A model generated the notes under the pieces. The model ran no database searches and was not told the DNA's origin. It saw nothing but the letters and a program-made list of their open reading frames with translations. Shown here in pieces: positions 1 through 6,653 of a stretch of 8,096 nucleotides of DNA (position 1 is the stretch's first letter; every line of letters starts with the position of its first letter). The stretch comes from Nitrospirae bacterium UBA4572. Its GTDB lineage: Bacteria > Nitrospirota > Leptospirillia > Leptospirillales > Leptospirillaceae. The stretch spans positions 1 through 8,096 of the forward strand of contig DGKK01000011.1 in the NCBI GenBank assembly GCA_002387725.1. Reading direction: 5' to 3'. A program made the translations under genes and the position numbers.

Positions 1-40
1 TCTCCCGCGCAAGAGGATGAAAGAACATTTTTTACACGCA

Positions 41-61
41 CTTCTTGCTCCGGAGCTTCTT
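41..61. repeat. CTTCTT direct repeats flanking a 10-bp palindrome
   Basis: CTTCTT occurs at 41-46 and again at 56-61, 15 bp apart start to start. Between them lies the perfect palindrome GCTCCGGAGC (47-56), whose last base is shared with the second repeat. The block ends five bases before the -35 hexamer, a usual place for an activator site. The elements are short, so chance occurrence is possible. Confidence 0.3.
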
Positions 62-66
62 TCCTG

Positions 67-95
67 TTGAAAAAAACCTGTCGTCGCAGTAGAAT
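67..95 (+). promoter_or_regulatory. Sigma-70-type promoter for the operon
   Basis: A -35 hexamer TTGAAA (67-72) and a -10 hexamer TAGAAT (90-95) are separated by exactly 17 bp; each differs from consensus at one position. Transcription would start near 102. It is the best promoter-like sequence I found upstream of the rightward genes, and it sits before the first of them. A palindrome just past the expected start and another just before the -35 suggest regulation. Prediction by eye only. Confidence 0.6.
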
Positions 96-105
96 TCCTA
101 TCTAC

Positions 106-119
106 CGGAAAATTTTCCG
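106..119. promoter_or_regulatory. Perfect 14-bp palindrome, candidate operator
   Basis: CGGAAAATTTTCCG is a perfect inverted repeat with 7-bp arms and no spacer. It lies about 4-17 bases past the predicted transcription start, where a bound dimeric repressor could block initiation or early elongation. I do not recognise the motif as the site of a known regulator. As RNA it could only form a weak five-pair hairpin, so a DNA-level role is more likely than attenuation. No regulator gene is visible in the window. Confidence 0.4.
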
Positions 120-209
120 CCGTCATACCTCCCCTGAAACAAGATGGCCCTCCAGCCTCTACTTTTCTCGGGAGCCACGAAGGCTTCCAACCTCAAGGTT
201 CTCTTTTTG

Positions 210-1571
210 ATGAATATGACGATCATGGAGGGTCCCGATCGGGTCCTCACCAATCCAGCCATTTTCGGAGACCCCTCGCTTGCCTCCTATGAACGGGGAG
301 GCGGATACAAAGGGCTGAGACGGGTTCTTTCCGGACTTTCTCCGTCGGATGTCATTGCGGAAATAAAGGAATCGGGCCTTCGGGGGCGCGGCGGATCGGG
401 GTTTCCCACGGCCCTCAAATGGGAAAAGGTGGCCAATCACAGGGTCCCGGTCCGTTATGTCGTGGCCAACGGAAGCGAAGGGGAGCCCGGGAGCCACAAG
501 GATCATTACCTGATCTCTCGATCCCCTCACCAGATTCTCGAGGGAATGATCATTGCCTGTTTTGCCGTCTCGGCAAAAAGCGGGCATCTCTTTGTCAAGG
601 AAAGCTTTCCCGAGGGGATCAACATACTCCGGAAGGCCCGGGAAGAAGCCTTGGCAGCAGGGCTCCTCGGCAACAATATCCTGGGATCCGGATTTTCCGT
701 CGACATCGAAATTTTTGTGGGACCGGCCGCCTACATTGCCGGGGAGGAGACGGCCCTTCTTGAGGCGCTGGAAGGACGCGTGCCCCGCCCCCGGCCAAAG
801 CCGCCCTTTTATCCGACCGAGATGGGGCTCTACAACAAACCCACGGTCGTGAATAATGTCGAGACCTATGCCCATGTCTCCCGCATTCTGGCGGAAGGGA
901 CGGTCAAATTTCGGGAGCGAGGGACCCCCAAGAGTCCGGGGACGATGATTTTTTCCGTTTCCGGCTCGGTGAGGCGCCCCGTTGTCGTCGAACTTCCCCT
1001 GGGCTTTTCCCTTGAGCGGCTTCTCTACGATTACGCCGGAGGCCCTCTCCCGGGAGAAACCTTCCAGTGTTTCTTCACGGGAGGGCCGTCCTTCGGAATA
1101 TTGCCCGCCCGCGAGATCGACACCCCCCTCGAATACGATGCCCTTCGGGCCAAGGGAACGGGACTGGGATCGGCAGGAATCATTGTCCTGGGATCGAAGG
1201 ATTCCATTCTGGCAACAACGGCGGCATTCTCCGAATTTTACGAAAAAGGATCCTGCGGTCAGTGCCCTCCCTGCCGCCTGGGCACGGAATCCCTTCACCA
1301 GACCCTGGAAGGGCTGATGAACGGGCAGAACTCCGAAGACGGAATCGAACGGCTCCTGAAGGTCACAAAAATGATCAAGGGCCGGGGAAACTGCGGTCTC
1401 ATCACCGCCTCCGCCTTCATGGTCGAGTCCCTTCTCGAGCACTTTACGCCCCTTCTCCGGGAAGAGCTGGCCTCCAGGGGGACGGAGGTCTCCCGACGGA
1501 TCCCGACTTGGCACTACGATCATTTCGTCGACCCTGTCCCTGGCACGGCGGGGAGCCCCTCCCATAGCTAG
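210..1571 (+). CDS. nuoF: NuoF-like NADH-binding flavoprotein subunit
   Basis: Member of the 51-kDa NADH dehydrogenase family (NuoF/HoxF/formate dehydrogenase beta), which takes a hydride from NADH onto FMN and passes electrons to iron-sulfur clusters. With this start it has 453 residues, close to the usual 420-450. Visible in order: the glycine-rich FMN motif GRGGSGFPTALKW (about 59-71), the NADH/FMN segment NGSEGEPGSHKD (87-98), YIAGEETALLEALEG (175-189), an SLBB region (about 241-298), and the N3-type [4Fe-4S] ligands C349, C352, C355 and C395. Two positions depart from the usual family pattern: Ser89 where Asp is normal (NADEGEPG) and Ala177 where Cys is normal (YICGEE). Start: an in-frame ATG at 144 would add 22 residues, but it lacks a ribosome site and includes a CTA codon, otherwise avoided in this reading frame. 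ATG 210 has AAGG at 195-198; ATG 225 also fits the family. No other complex I gene is visible, so it may be a diverged NuoF or part of another NAD-linked enzyme. Confidence 0.85.
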   Translation: MNMTIMEGPDRVLTNPAIFGDPSLASYERGGGYKGLRRVLSGLSPSDVIAEIKESGLRGRGGSGFPTALKWEKVANHRVPVRYVVANGSEGEPGSHKDHYLISRSPHQILEGMIIACFAVSAKSGHLFVKESFPEGINILRKAREEALAAGLLGNNILGSGFSVDIEIFVGPAAYIAGEETALLEALEGRVPRPRPKPPFYPTEMGLYNKPTVVNNVETYAHVSRILAEGTVKFRERGTPKSPGTMIFSVSGSVRRPVVVELPLGFSLERLLYDYAGGPLPGETFQCFFTGGPSFGILPAREIDTPLEYDALRAKGTGLGSAGIIVLGSKDSILATTAAFSEFYEKGSCGQCPPCRLGTESLHQTLEGLMNGQNSEDGIERLLKVTKMIKGRGNCGLITASAFMVESLLEHFTPLLREELASRGTEVSRRIPTWHYDHFVDPVPGTAGSPSHS

Positions 1572-1598
1572 GACAGACTTCAAGATCGGATATTGCGC

Positions 1599-1919
1599 AT
1601 GCTGACAAAGGCGAAAATTCGCCACCATATCCTCTTCTGCACGGGAAACAAATGTCTGGGCAAGGGAGGCGAAGAGATGAAGATTCTCGCCCAGAATATC
1701 GTTGACGCAACGCCTGAACTTTCCTCGCTGCTTGTGTCGAAAACGGGGTGTGTCAACATGTGCGAAAGCGGACCGATGGTCCTTCTCTACCCCGAAGGAT
1801 ACTGGTTCTCCGATATGACGGAAGGACGGACAAAGCTCCTCCTCGAGTCGATCCGGGAAAACAGGGAAGCCCCCCTCCCCGGCAACGTGGCCTTTGTTCT
1901 GACCCCTCACGAACGATGA
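1599..1919 (+). CDS. Thioredoxin-like [2Fe-2S] ferredoxin
   Basis: A 106-residue soluble protein with the cysteine spacing of the thioredoxin-fold [2Fe-2S] family: C14-x4-C19 in CTGNKC and C51-x3-C55 in CVNMC, followed by a hydrophobic strand and YPEGYWF (64-70). The family includes the C-terminal domain of NuoE and free-standing clostridial- and Aquifex-type ferredoxins. The N-terminal helical domain of a full NuoE is absent. It begins 27 bases after the NuoF-like gene, in the same frame, so an electron-transfer partnership with that flavoprotein is the natural inference. ATG 1599 has GGA at 1588-1590; a TTG six bases upstream (1593) is a possible but weaker start. The C-terminal 30 or so residues are not distinctive. 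Confidence 0.85.
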   Translation: MLTKAKIRHHILFCTGNKCLGKGGEEMKILAQNIVDATPELSSLLVSKTGCVNMCESGPMVLLYPEGYWFSDMTEGRTKLLLESIRENREAPLPGNVAFVLTPHER

Positions 1920-1961
1920 ATCTCCTGATTCGACAAAACACGAGACCTTGAAAGGAAGACG

Positions 1962-2747
1962 ATGGCTTACCGCATAAGAAAGAAGAACACTCCTGAAAAT
2001 GGGTCAGTTTCGGCGGCCGGAACATCGGGAGAACCTCCCGTTCCCCCCAGAGTCGAGGCCCTGGCAGGAAAACTGACCGGAGCGGGGACCTCCCGCAATG
2101 CCTGGGGGTTTGCCGGAACCATCCTCTTCATTCTTCTGGTGGGAACAGGAATCGTCTATCATATCCATTCGAAAAAAGTCGCCAGGGAGTCTGATGCCGC
2201 CGCCCTTGAAACCAAGGCCGAGCAGCTCTATTCCCGCGGACAGCAGAGCAACGGTCCGGAGCTCGTGGAGGCCAAGAAGCTTCTCGAGCAGGTGATGAGT
2301 ACCTACCCGGATACCCCTTCGGCGCGCGTGGCCCCGCTTTTTTTGGCCTCCATCATCAATATCCAGACTCCCCAGGACTCCTCCAAGGCCATCGAATGGC
2401 TTCATCGGGGGCTCGATCTGAATGCCGGCAACATGAAGCTTCTTCCCTTCTACTACGAGAGCATGGGTCTGACAATGATGTCTGCTCACCAGTATGACCA
2501 GGCGATCGCCATGTTCCAGAAGGTGACGGAGTTCCCGGGGAAAATCCTGGCCGATGCCGCCCTGTACAACATTGGGAAAACCTATGAAATCCTCAATCAG
2601 ACGGCCCTGGCAATCATCAACTACAAAAAGCTCGTCAAGGAGTTCCCCAGCTCTCCCTGGGCCGCAGAATCCGAGCCCTTTCTGATGAAAAACGGCGTGA
2701 CGCCTCCGGCGACCACACAGCCGCTTCCCGTTTCACCCCAGAAATAA
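1962..2747 (+). CDS. Single-pass membrane protein with TPR repeats
   Basis: A 261-residue protein. Its N-terminus is basic (MAYRIRKK), followed by a Pro/Gly/Ser-rich stretch to about residue 46, one hydrophobic segment at about 48-68 (WGFAGTILFILLVGTGIVY), and a helical remainder with tetratricopeptide-like units. The clearest units are at about 163-192 and 196-230, with weaker ones at about 83-116 and 121-152. The C-terminal 15 residues are Pro/Thr-rich. The charge pattern predicts an N-in anchor with the TPR part outside the inner membrane, a layout like YfgM, but I cannot assign orthology. Such domains scaffold protein partners, and the partner here is unknown. The ribosome site AAGGAAG (1952-1958) fixes the ATG. 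It lies 42 bp after the ferredoxin gene and 48 bp before mtnA. Confidence 0.8.
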   Translation: MAYRIRKKNTPENGSVSAAGTSGEPPVPPRVEALAGKLTGAGTSRNAWGFAGTILFILLVGTGIVYHIHSKKVARESDAAALETKAEQLYSRGQQSNGPELVEAKKLLEQVMSTYPDTPSARVAPLFLASIINIQTPQDSSKAIEWLHRGLDLNAGNMKLLPFYYESMGLTMMSAHQYDQAIAMFQKVTEFPGKILADAALYNIGKTYEILNQTALAIINYKKLVKEFPSSPWAAESEPFLMKNGVTPPATTQPLPVSPQK

Positions 2748-2786
2748 CGGGTGCCGGAGAAGACTCCGGACCAGAGACAAACTCTT

Positions 2787-2791
2787 GAGGA
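2787..2791 (+). promoter_or_regulatory. Ribosome binding site deciding the mtnA start
   Basis: GAGGA lies five bases before ATG 2796. An in-frame GTG at 2751, three bases after the previous stop, would add 15 residues but has no such site, and the family normally starts close to the aromatic/hydrophobic first strand found right after Met 2796. Confidence 0.6.
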
Positions 2792-2795
2792 CAAC

Positions 2796-3872
2796 ATGGT
2801 CGAAGCCATCTGGACAACTACGGAAAAAGACGGAAGGATCACCGTTCACCTGATCGACCAGCGGGAACTCCCCACCCGCGAGATCGACGTTCCCTGCCGG
2901 ACCCATAAGGAGATGGCCGACGCGATCCGTGAGATGGTGGTCCGCGGCGCTCCCGCGATCGGCATCTCGGCCGCCTTTGGCATTGCGCTGGGAGCCCAGG
3001 AAGATTTGGCCCCCTCCGATGGACTTTCCTTTTCCAGCTACATGGAGGAGGTCGCCCTGACTATCGGTCAGACCCGTCCCACCGCGGTGAATCTCTTTTG
3101 GGCCATCGAGCGGATGCGTCCCGTCTGGCAGAAAATTGCCAGCCATCCTTCCCGCGAGCGGACCCGGATCCTTTTTGCCGAAGCCCAGGCCATCAAGGAC
3201 GACGACATCCAGCGAAACAGAAAGATCGGAACGCACGGGCAGGCTCTTCTCCCCTCCAAGGCGACCGTGCTGACCCACTGCAACGCCGGGGCGCTGGCGA
3301 CCGGGGGGTATGGCACGGCGCTGGGCGTCATTCGGGGAGCCGTCGAGGCCGGCAAGTCGGTCTCGGTCTTTGCCGATGAAACCCGGCCCTACCTCCAGGG
3401 GGCCCGCCTGACCGCCTATGAACTCGCGGCCGACGGGATCCCCACCACGCTGATCACCGACTCCATGGCGGCCATGGTCATGTCCCAGGGACGGATCGAT
3501 GCCGTCATCGTGGGGGCCGACAGGATTGCCGCCAATGGCGATACCGCCAACAAGGTGGGCACATACGGACTCTCGGTCCTGGCCCGCGAGCACGGGATTC
3601 CGTTCTATGTCGCCGCCCCCTTCTCCACGATCGATCCCCGGACGCCCAACGGACAGGCGATCCCCATCGAAGAGCGCTCGGCCCGGGAGGTCACCCACGC
3701 CGGAGAGCGGCGCATGGCGCCCGAGGGCATATCTGTCTACAACCCTGCCTTCGATGTCACCCCGGCGCGGAACATCTCCGCCATCATCACCGAGCGCGGC
3801 GTCTTTCGCCCCCAGGAGCTTTCCGATTATCTCTCTTCCGCCTCCTCCCAGGAGCCGGTATCCCAAGCATGA
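2796..3872 (+). CDS. mtnA: S-methyl-5-thioribose-1-phosphate isomerase
   Basis: Converts 5-methylthioribose 1-phosphate to 5-methylthioribulose 1-phosphate in the cytoplasmic methionine salvage pathway, recycling the methylthio group left by polyamine or autoinducer synthesis. The 358-residue length is typical. Diagnostic segments are VVRGAPAIGISAAFGIAL (48-65), the catalytic cysteine in THCNAGALATGGYGTALG (Cys162), the FADETRPYLQGARLTAYEL region (192-210), and the catalytic aspartate in VGADRIAANGDTANKVGTY (Asp242). These correspond to the Cys/Asp pair described for Bacillus MtnA. The family is related to eIF2B subunits, but the CNAGALAT motif with complete catalytic residues favours the isomerase. 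No other salvage gene is in the window. Its stop codon lies in the ribosome site of lysS, suggesting coupled translation. Confidence 0.95.
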   Translation: MVEAIWTTTEKDGRITVHLIDQRELPTREIDVPCRTHKEMADAIREMVVRGAPAIGISAAFGIALGAQEDLAPSDGLSFSSYMEEVALTIGQTRPTAVNLFWAIERMRPVWQKIASHPSRERTRILFAEAQAIKDDDIQRNRKIGTHGQALLPSKATVLTHCNAGALATGGYGTALGVIRGAVEAGKSVSVFADETRPYLQGARLTAYELAADGIPTTLITDSMAAMVMSQGRIDAVIVGADRIAANGDTANKVGTYGLSVLAREHGIPFYVAAPFSTIDPRTPNGQAIPIEERSAREVTHAGERRMAPEGISVYNPAFDVTPARNISAIITERGVFRPQELSDYLSSASSQEPVSQA

Positions 3873-3874
3873 GG
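3871..3874 (+). promoter_or_regulatory. Ribosome binding site deciding the lysS start
   Basis: GAGG overlaps the TGA stop of mtnA and lies eight bases before GTG 3883. The lysS frame stays open far upstream into mtnA, so this site and the lack of LysRS-like sequence before it set the start. Confidence 0.55.
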
Positions 3875-3882
3875 TCCTGCCC

Positions 3883-5409
3883 GTGACAAGCGAGCCCCAG
3901 TCCACGCCTTCCGCCCCGCTTGAGCAAAGCGAACACGAACGGGTTCGCAGAAACAAGCGCGACCAGATTCTCGCCCGGGGGATCGACCCCTACGGCTCCC
4001 CCTTTCCCCGGCGCGAGACCATCGCGAGCCTCCGGGAAAGAACGGCAGCCCTGACCCCCGAGACACTTCCGGATCCGGCCCCTCAAGCCCGCATCGCCGG
4101 TCGCATTGTCCTCATGCGCAAATTTGGAAAGGCCTTCTTCGCCACCCTCCAGGACGAGGGGGAGCGATTCCAGATCTATGCAAAGGCCGACGCTCTCGGC
4201 GACGACTATGCCACCTGGGCCGAACTTCTCGACCTGGGCGATATTGTCGGCGTCGAAGGCACCTTCTTTTTCACCAAGACGGGGGAGCCGACCCTCCAGG
4301 CCACCTCCCTGACACTTCTGTCCAAGTCCATTCGCCCCCTGCCCGACAAGTGGCACGGGCTTTCTGATACCGAAGCCCGATATCGCCAACGCTATGTCGA
4401 TCTCATCGTCACCCCGGACACCCATCGGGTCTTTGTCACCCGATCCCTGATCGTTCGCTTCATCCGGCGCTTCATGGACGGGGAGGGCTTCATCGAAGTG
4501 GAAACCCCGATGATGCAGCCCACACCCGGAGGGGCGCTGGCCCGCCCCTTCTCCACCCATCACAATGCCCTCGATCTCGAGCTCTTTCTCCGGATCGCCC
4601 CGGAGCTCTATTTGAAGAGGCTCATCGTGGGAGGGATGACCCGGGTCTATGAGATCAACCGGAATTTCCGGAACGAGGGCGTCAGCACACGCCACAATCC
4701 CGAATTCACCATGATGGAGTTCTATGCGGCCTATGCCTCCTACGAGGAGCTCATGGACCTCACGGAACGCCTCCTCTCCGATCTTGCCCGGCATATCCAC
4801 GGCACGACCCGTCTCCCTTTCGGAGACTGGGAGATCGACCTGACACCTCCCTTTCGCAGGATCTCCTATCTCGACTCCATCGGAGAGGCCTTCGGTCTCT
4901 CTCCCGAAGACTATTTCGACGACCGCCGTCTCCTCGACCTCTTGCACTCCAAAAACCTTCCGGTTCCCGAGCCTCGTCCGGGCAAGCCCTATGTGGCACT
5001 CCTTCTGAATGTCCTCTTCGAGGAGGCCATCGAGCCGACGCTGATCCAGCCGACCTTCGTCACGGGATACCCCAAGGCCATCTCCCCGCTGGCCCGTTCC
5101 TCGGAGAACGACCCCGAGGTCACCGACCGCTTCGAGCTCTTCATTGCCGGCATCGAAGTGGCCAACGGGTTCAATGAGCTCAACGATCCCGATGAACAGC
5201 TCCGGCGCTTTCTGGCGCAGCAGGAATCGCGGCAGTCCGGAGATCTGGAGGCCCCGCCTCCGGACTATGACTATGTCCGCGCGCTGGAATATGGGCTTCC
5301 CCCCACCGCAGGAGAAGGAATCGGCATCGACAGGCTCGTGATGCTTCTGACCAACCAGACCTCCATCCGCGATGTCCTTCTCTTCCCTCTGCTCAGGCCC
5401 GACGCATGA
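3883..5409 (+). CDS. lysS: Lysyl-tRNA synthetase, class II
   Basis: Charges tRNA-Lys with lysine, using ATP, in the cytoplasm. The 508 residues match the bacterial class II enzyme. In order: a charged N-terminal helix (about 14-32), the OB-fold anticodon-binding domain (about 69-150), the RYRQRYVDLI linker (167-175), motif 1 around EGFIEVETPMMQPTPGGA (201-218), motif 2 with YEINRNFRNEGVSTRHNPEF (256-275), the FELFIAGIEVANGFNELNDP segment (417-436), and motif 3 GEGIGIDRLVMLLTNQTSIR (477-496) followed by FPLLRP. The OB domain and full length exclude the short EpmA/PoxA paralogue. The start is GTG 3883, with GAGG inside the mtnA stop region. Its stop overlaps the next gene's start as ATGA, so translation is probably coupled to the Lol permease. 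Confidence 0.97.
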   Translation: MTSEPQSTPSAPLEQSEHERVRRNKRDQILARGIDPYGSPFPRRETIASLRERTAALTPETLPDPAPQARIAGRIVLMRKFGKAFFATLQDEGERFQIYAKADALGDDYATWAELLDLGDIVGVEGTFFFTKTGEPTLQATSLTLLSKSIRPLPDKWHGLSDTEARYRQRYVDLIVTPDTHRVFVTRSLIVRFIRRFMDGEGFIEVETPMMQPTPGGALARPFSTHHNALDLELFLRIAPELYLKRLIVGGMTRVYEINRNFRNEGVSTRHNPEFTMMEFYAAYASYEELMDLTERLLSDLARHIHGTTRLPFGDWEIDLTPPFRRISYLDSIGEAFGLSPEDYFDDRRLLDLLHSKNLPVPEPRPGKPYVALLLNVLFEEAIEPTLIQPTFVTGYPKAISPLARSSENDPEVTDRFELFIAGIEVANGFNELNDPDEQLRRFLAQQESRQSGDLEAPPPDYDYVRALEYGLPPTAGEGIGIDRLVMLLTNQTSIRDVLLFPLLRPDA

Positions 5410-6653
5410 CCCCTTTTTTTGAGCTGAGAGTCGCCCTCCGCTACCTTCGCTCCTCCCGAAGCGACAAGCGGCGCCTCTCCCTCAACACCGTGATTTCGGT
5501 GGCGGGGGTCACGGTGGGGGTGGCGGCCCTCATGGCCACCCTGGGCGTCATGACAGGCTTCCAGCATAAGCTCCGCTCGAAGATTCTCGGCGTGAATTCC
5601 CATATCGTCCTCACCGATGGGCGCGGCAGCGCGATCCCGGACCCGGCGCAGATCGAGAAGGTCGTCGCGTCGATCCCGGGAGTGACCGCCCTCTCGCCCT
5701 TCATCGTCGGCCAGGCCATGATCTCCGCGGACAAGACCGTCTCCGGCACCGTCATCCGGGGGGTCGATCCCGCCCATGAAAGCCTCGTGACCCGGATCGA
5801 CCGCTACATGGTCGAGGGACACCTCTCGGACCTCTCCCGGGACCGGACCCCTAAACCGGAGGACCTCCCCGGGGTGATCCTGGGCTCCGATCTGGCCGAT
5901 CGCCTGGGCGTGGACGTGGGGGACAAGGTCGACCTCATCAGCCCCACCGGAACCCCCTCAGCCTTCGGGATGATCCCGAAGATCCGTCACTTCCAGGTGG
6001 CCGGGATCTTCAAATCGGGGCTCTACGAATACGACAATACCCTGGCGCTCCTTGAGATCGGACAGGCCGCCCGTTTTCTTGGCCTCCCCCAGGGCTCCGT
6101 GACGGGGCTCGAGATCCGGGTCCACGATATCTTCGCGGCCACCGACATGGCCCACAGGATCGGAAAGAAGCTGGGCTTTCCCTATTGGGCCCGATCCTGG
6201 CTCGAGATGAACAAAAACCTCTTTTCCGCCCTGATGCTGGAGAAGCTGGTGATGTTCATCATTCTTGTCCTGATCGTTCTCGTGGCCTCGTTCAACATCG
6301 TGAGCACCCTTTCCATGATCGTGATCGACAAGGGAAAGGAGATCGCCATCCTCAAGACCATGGGGGCGTCGAACCGGCAGGTCATGAGCATCTTCATTCT
6401 CGACGGACTTCTCATAGGGGGATTCGGAACTTTTCTGGGACTTCCCCTGGGCTATTTCATCACCTTCCTTCTCGAGCACTACTACACGCTTCCCAATGAT
6501 GTCTATTTCGTCAGCCATATTCCCGTGATCATCCGGATGAGGGATCTCCTGGCCGTCTCCCTCTCGGCGGTCGGCATCAGCTTTCTGGCAACGATCTACC
6601 CCTCCCGCCAGGCCGCCCGGCTCAATCCGGTCGATGCCCTGAGGTACGAATGA
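5406..6653 (+). CDS. lolC: Lipoprotein-releasing ABC transporter permease (LolC/E family)
   Basis: Inner-membrane subunit that extracts mature lipoproteins and hands them to LolA. The 415 residues have the family layout: the cytoplasmic N-terminus FELRVALRYLRSSR, TM1 at about 27-49, a large periplasmic domain (about 50-275), TM2 (about 279-303), the KGKEIAILKTMGAS coupling segment (309-322), TM3 (about 328-356), TM4 (about 380-400) and the typical end YPSRQAARLNPVDALRYE. The FGMIPKIRHF segment (187-196) sits where LolC carries its LolA-binding hook (GRIPSQR in E. coli LolC). Only one permease gene is present beside lolD, so it may act as a homodimer (LolF-like); a second permease elsewhere cannot be excluded. 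It overlaps lysS and lolD by ATGA at both ends. Confidence 0.92.
   Translation: MTPFFELRVALRYLRSSRSDKRRLSLNTVISVAGVTVGVAALMATLGVMTGFQHKLRSKILGVNSHIVLTDGRGSAIPDPAQIEKVVASIPGVTALSPFIVGQAMISADKTVSGTVIRGVDPAHESLVTRIDRYMVEGHLSDLSRDRTPKPEDLPGVILGSDLADRLGVDVGDKVDLISPTGTPSAFGMIPKIRHFQVAGIFKSGLYEYDNTLALLEIGQAARFLGLPQGSVTGLEIRVHDIFAATDMAHRIGKKLGFPYWARSWLEMNKNLFSALMLEKLVMFIILVLIVLVASFNIVSTLSMIVIDKGKEIAILKTMGASNRQVMSIFILDGLLIGGFGTFLGLPLGYFITFLLEHYYTLPNDVYFVSHIPVIIRMRDLLAVSLSAVGISFLATIYPSRQAARLNPVDALRYE

Noticed and set aside
1..70. Short open frame ending at 70 as the tail of an upstream gene
   Set aside because: Only about 22 codons are visible with no family features, and it overlaps the promoter; it cannot be judged from this window.
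159..1910. 583-codon open frame on the minus strand opposite the flavoprotein and ferredoxin genes
   Set aside because: It is codon-aligned with both sense genes and stays open only because TTA, CTA and TCA codons are avoided. Its translation has no recognisable motifs, while the sense proteins are clear family members.
3499..3882. Upstream extension of the lysS frame into mtnA
   Set aside because: The extension is Ser/Pro/Arg-rich, out-of-frame mtnA sequence. The GTG at 3883 with GAGG gives a normal-length LysRS.
2733..3956. 407-codon minus-strand open frame opposite mtnA
   Set aside because: Again aligned with the mtnA codons and explained by rare-codon avoidance; the Gly/Asp/Arg-rich translation resembles no protein I know.
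3787..4947. 386-codon minus-strand open frame opposite lysS
   Set aside because: Codon-aligned shadow of lysS, with no ribosome site or domain.
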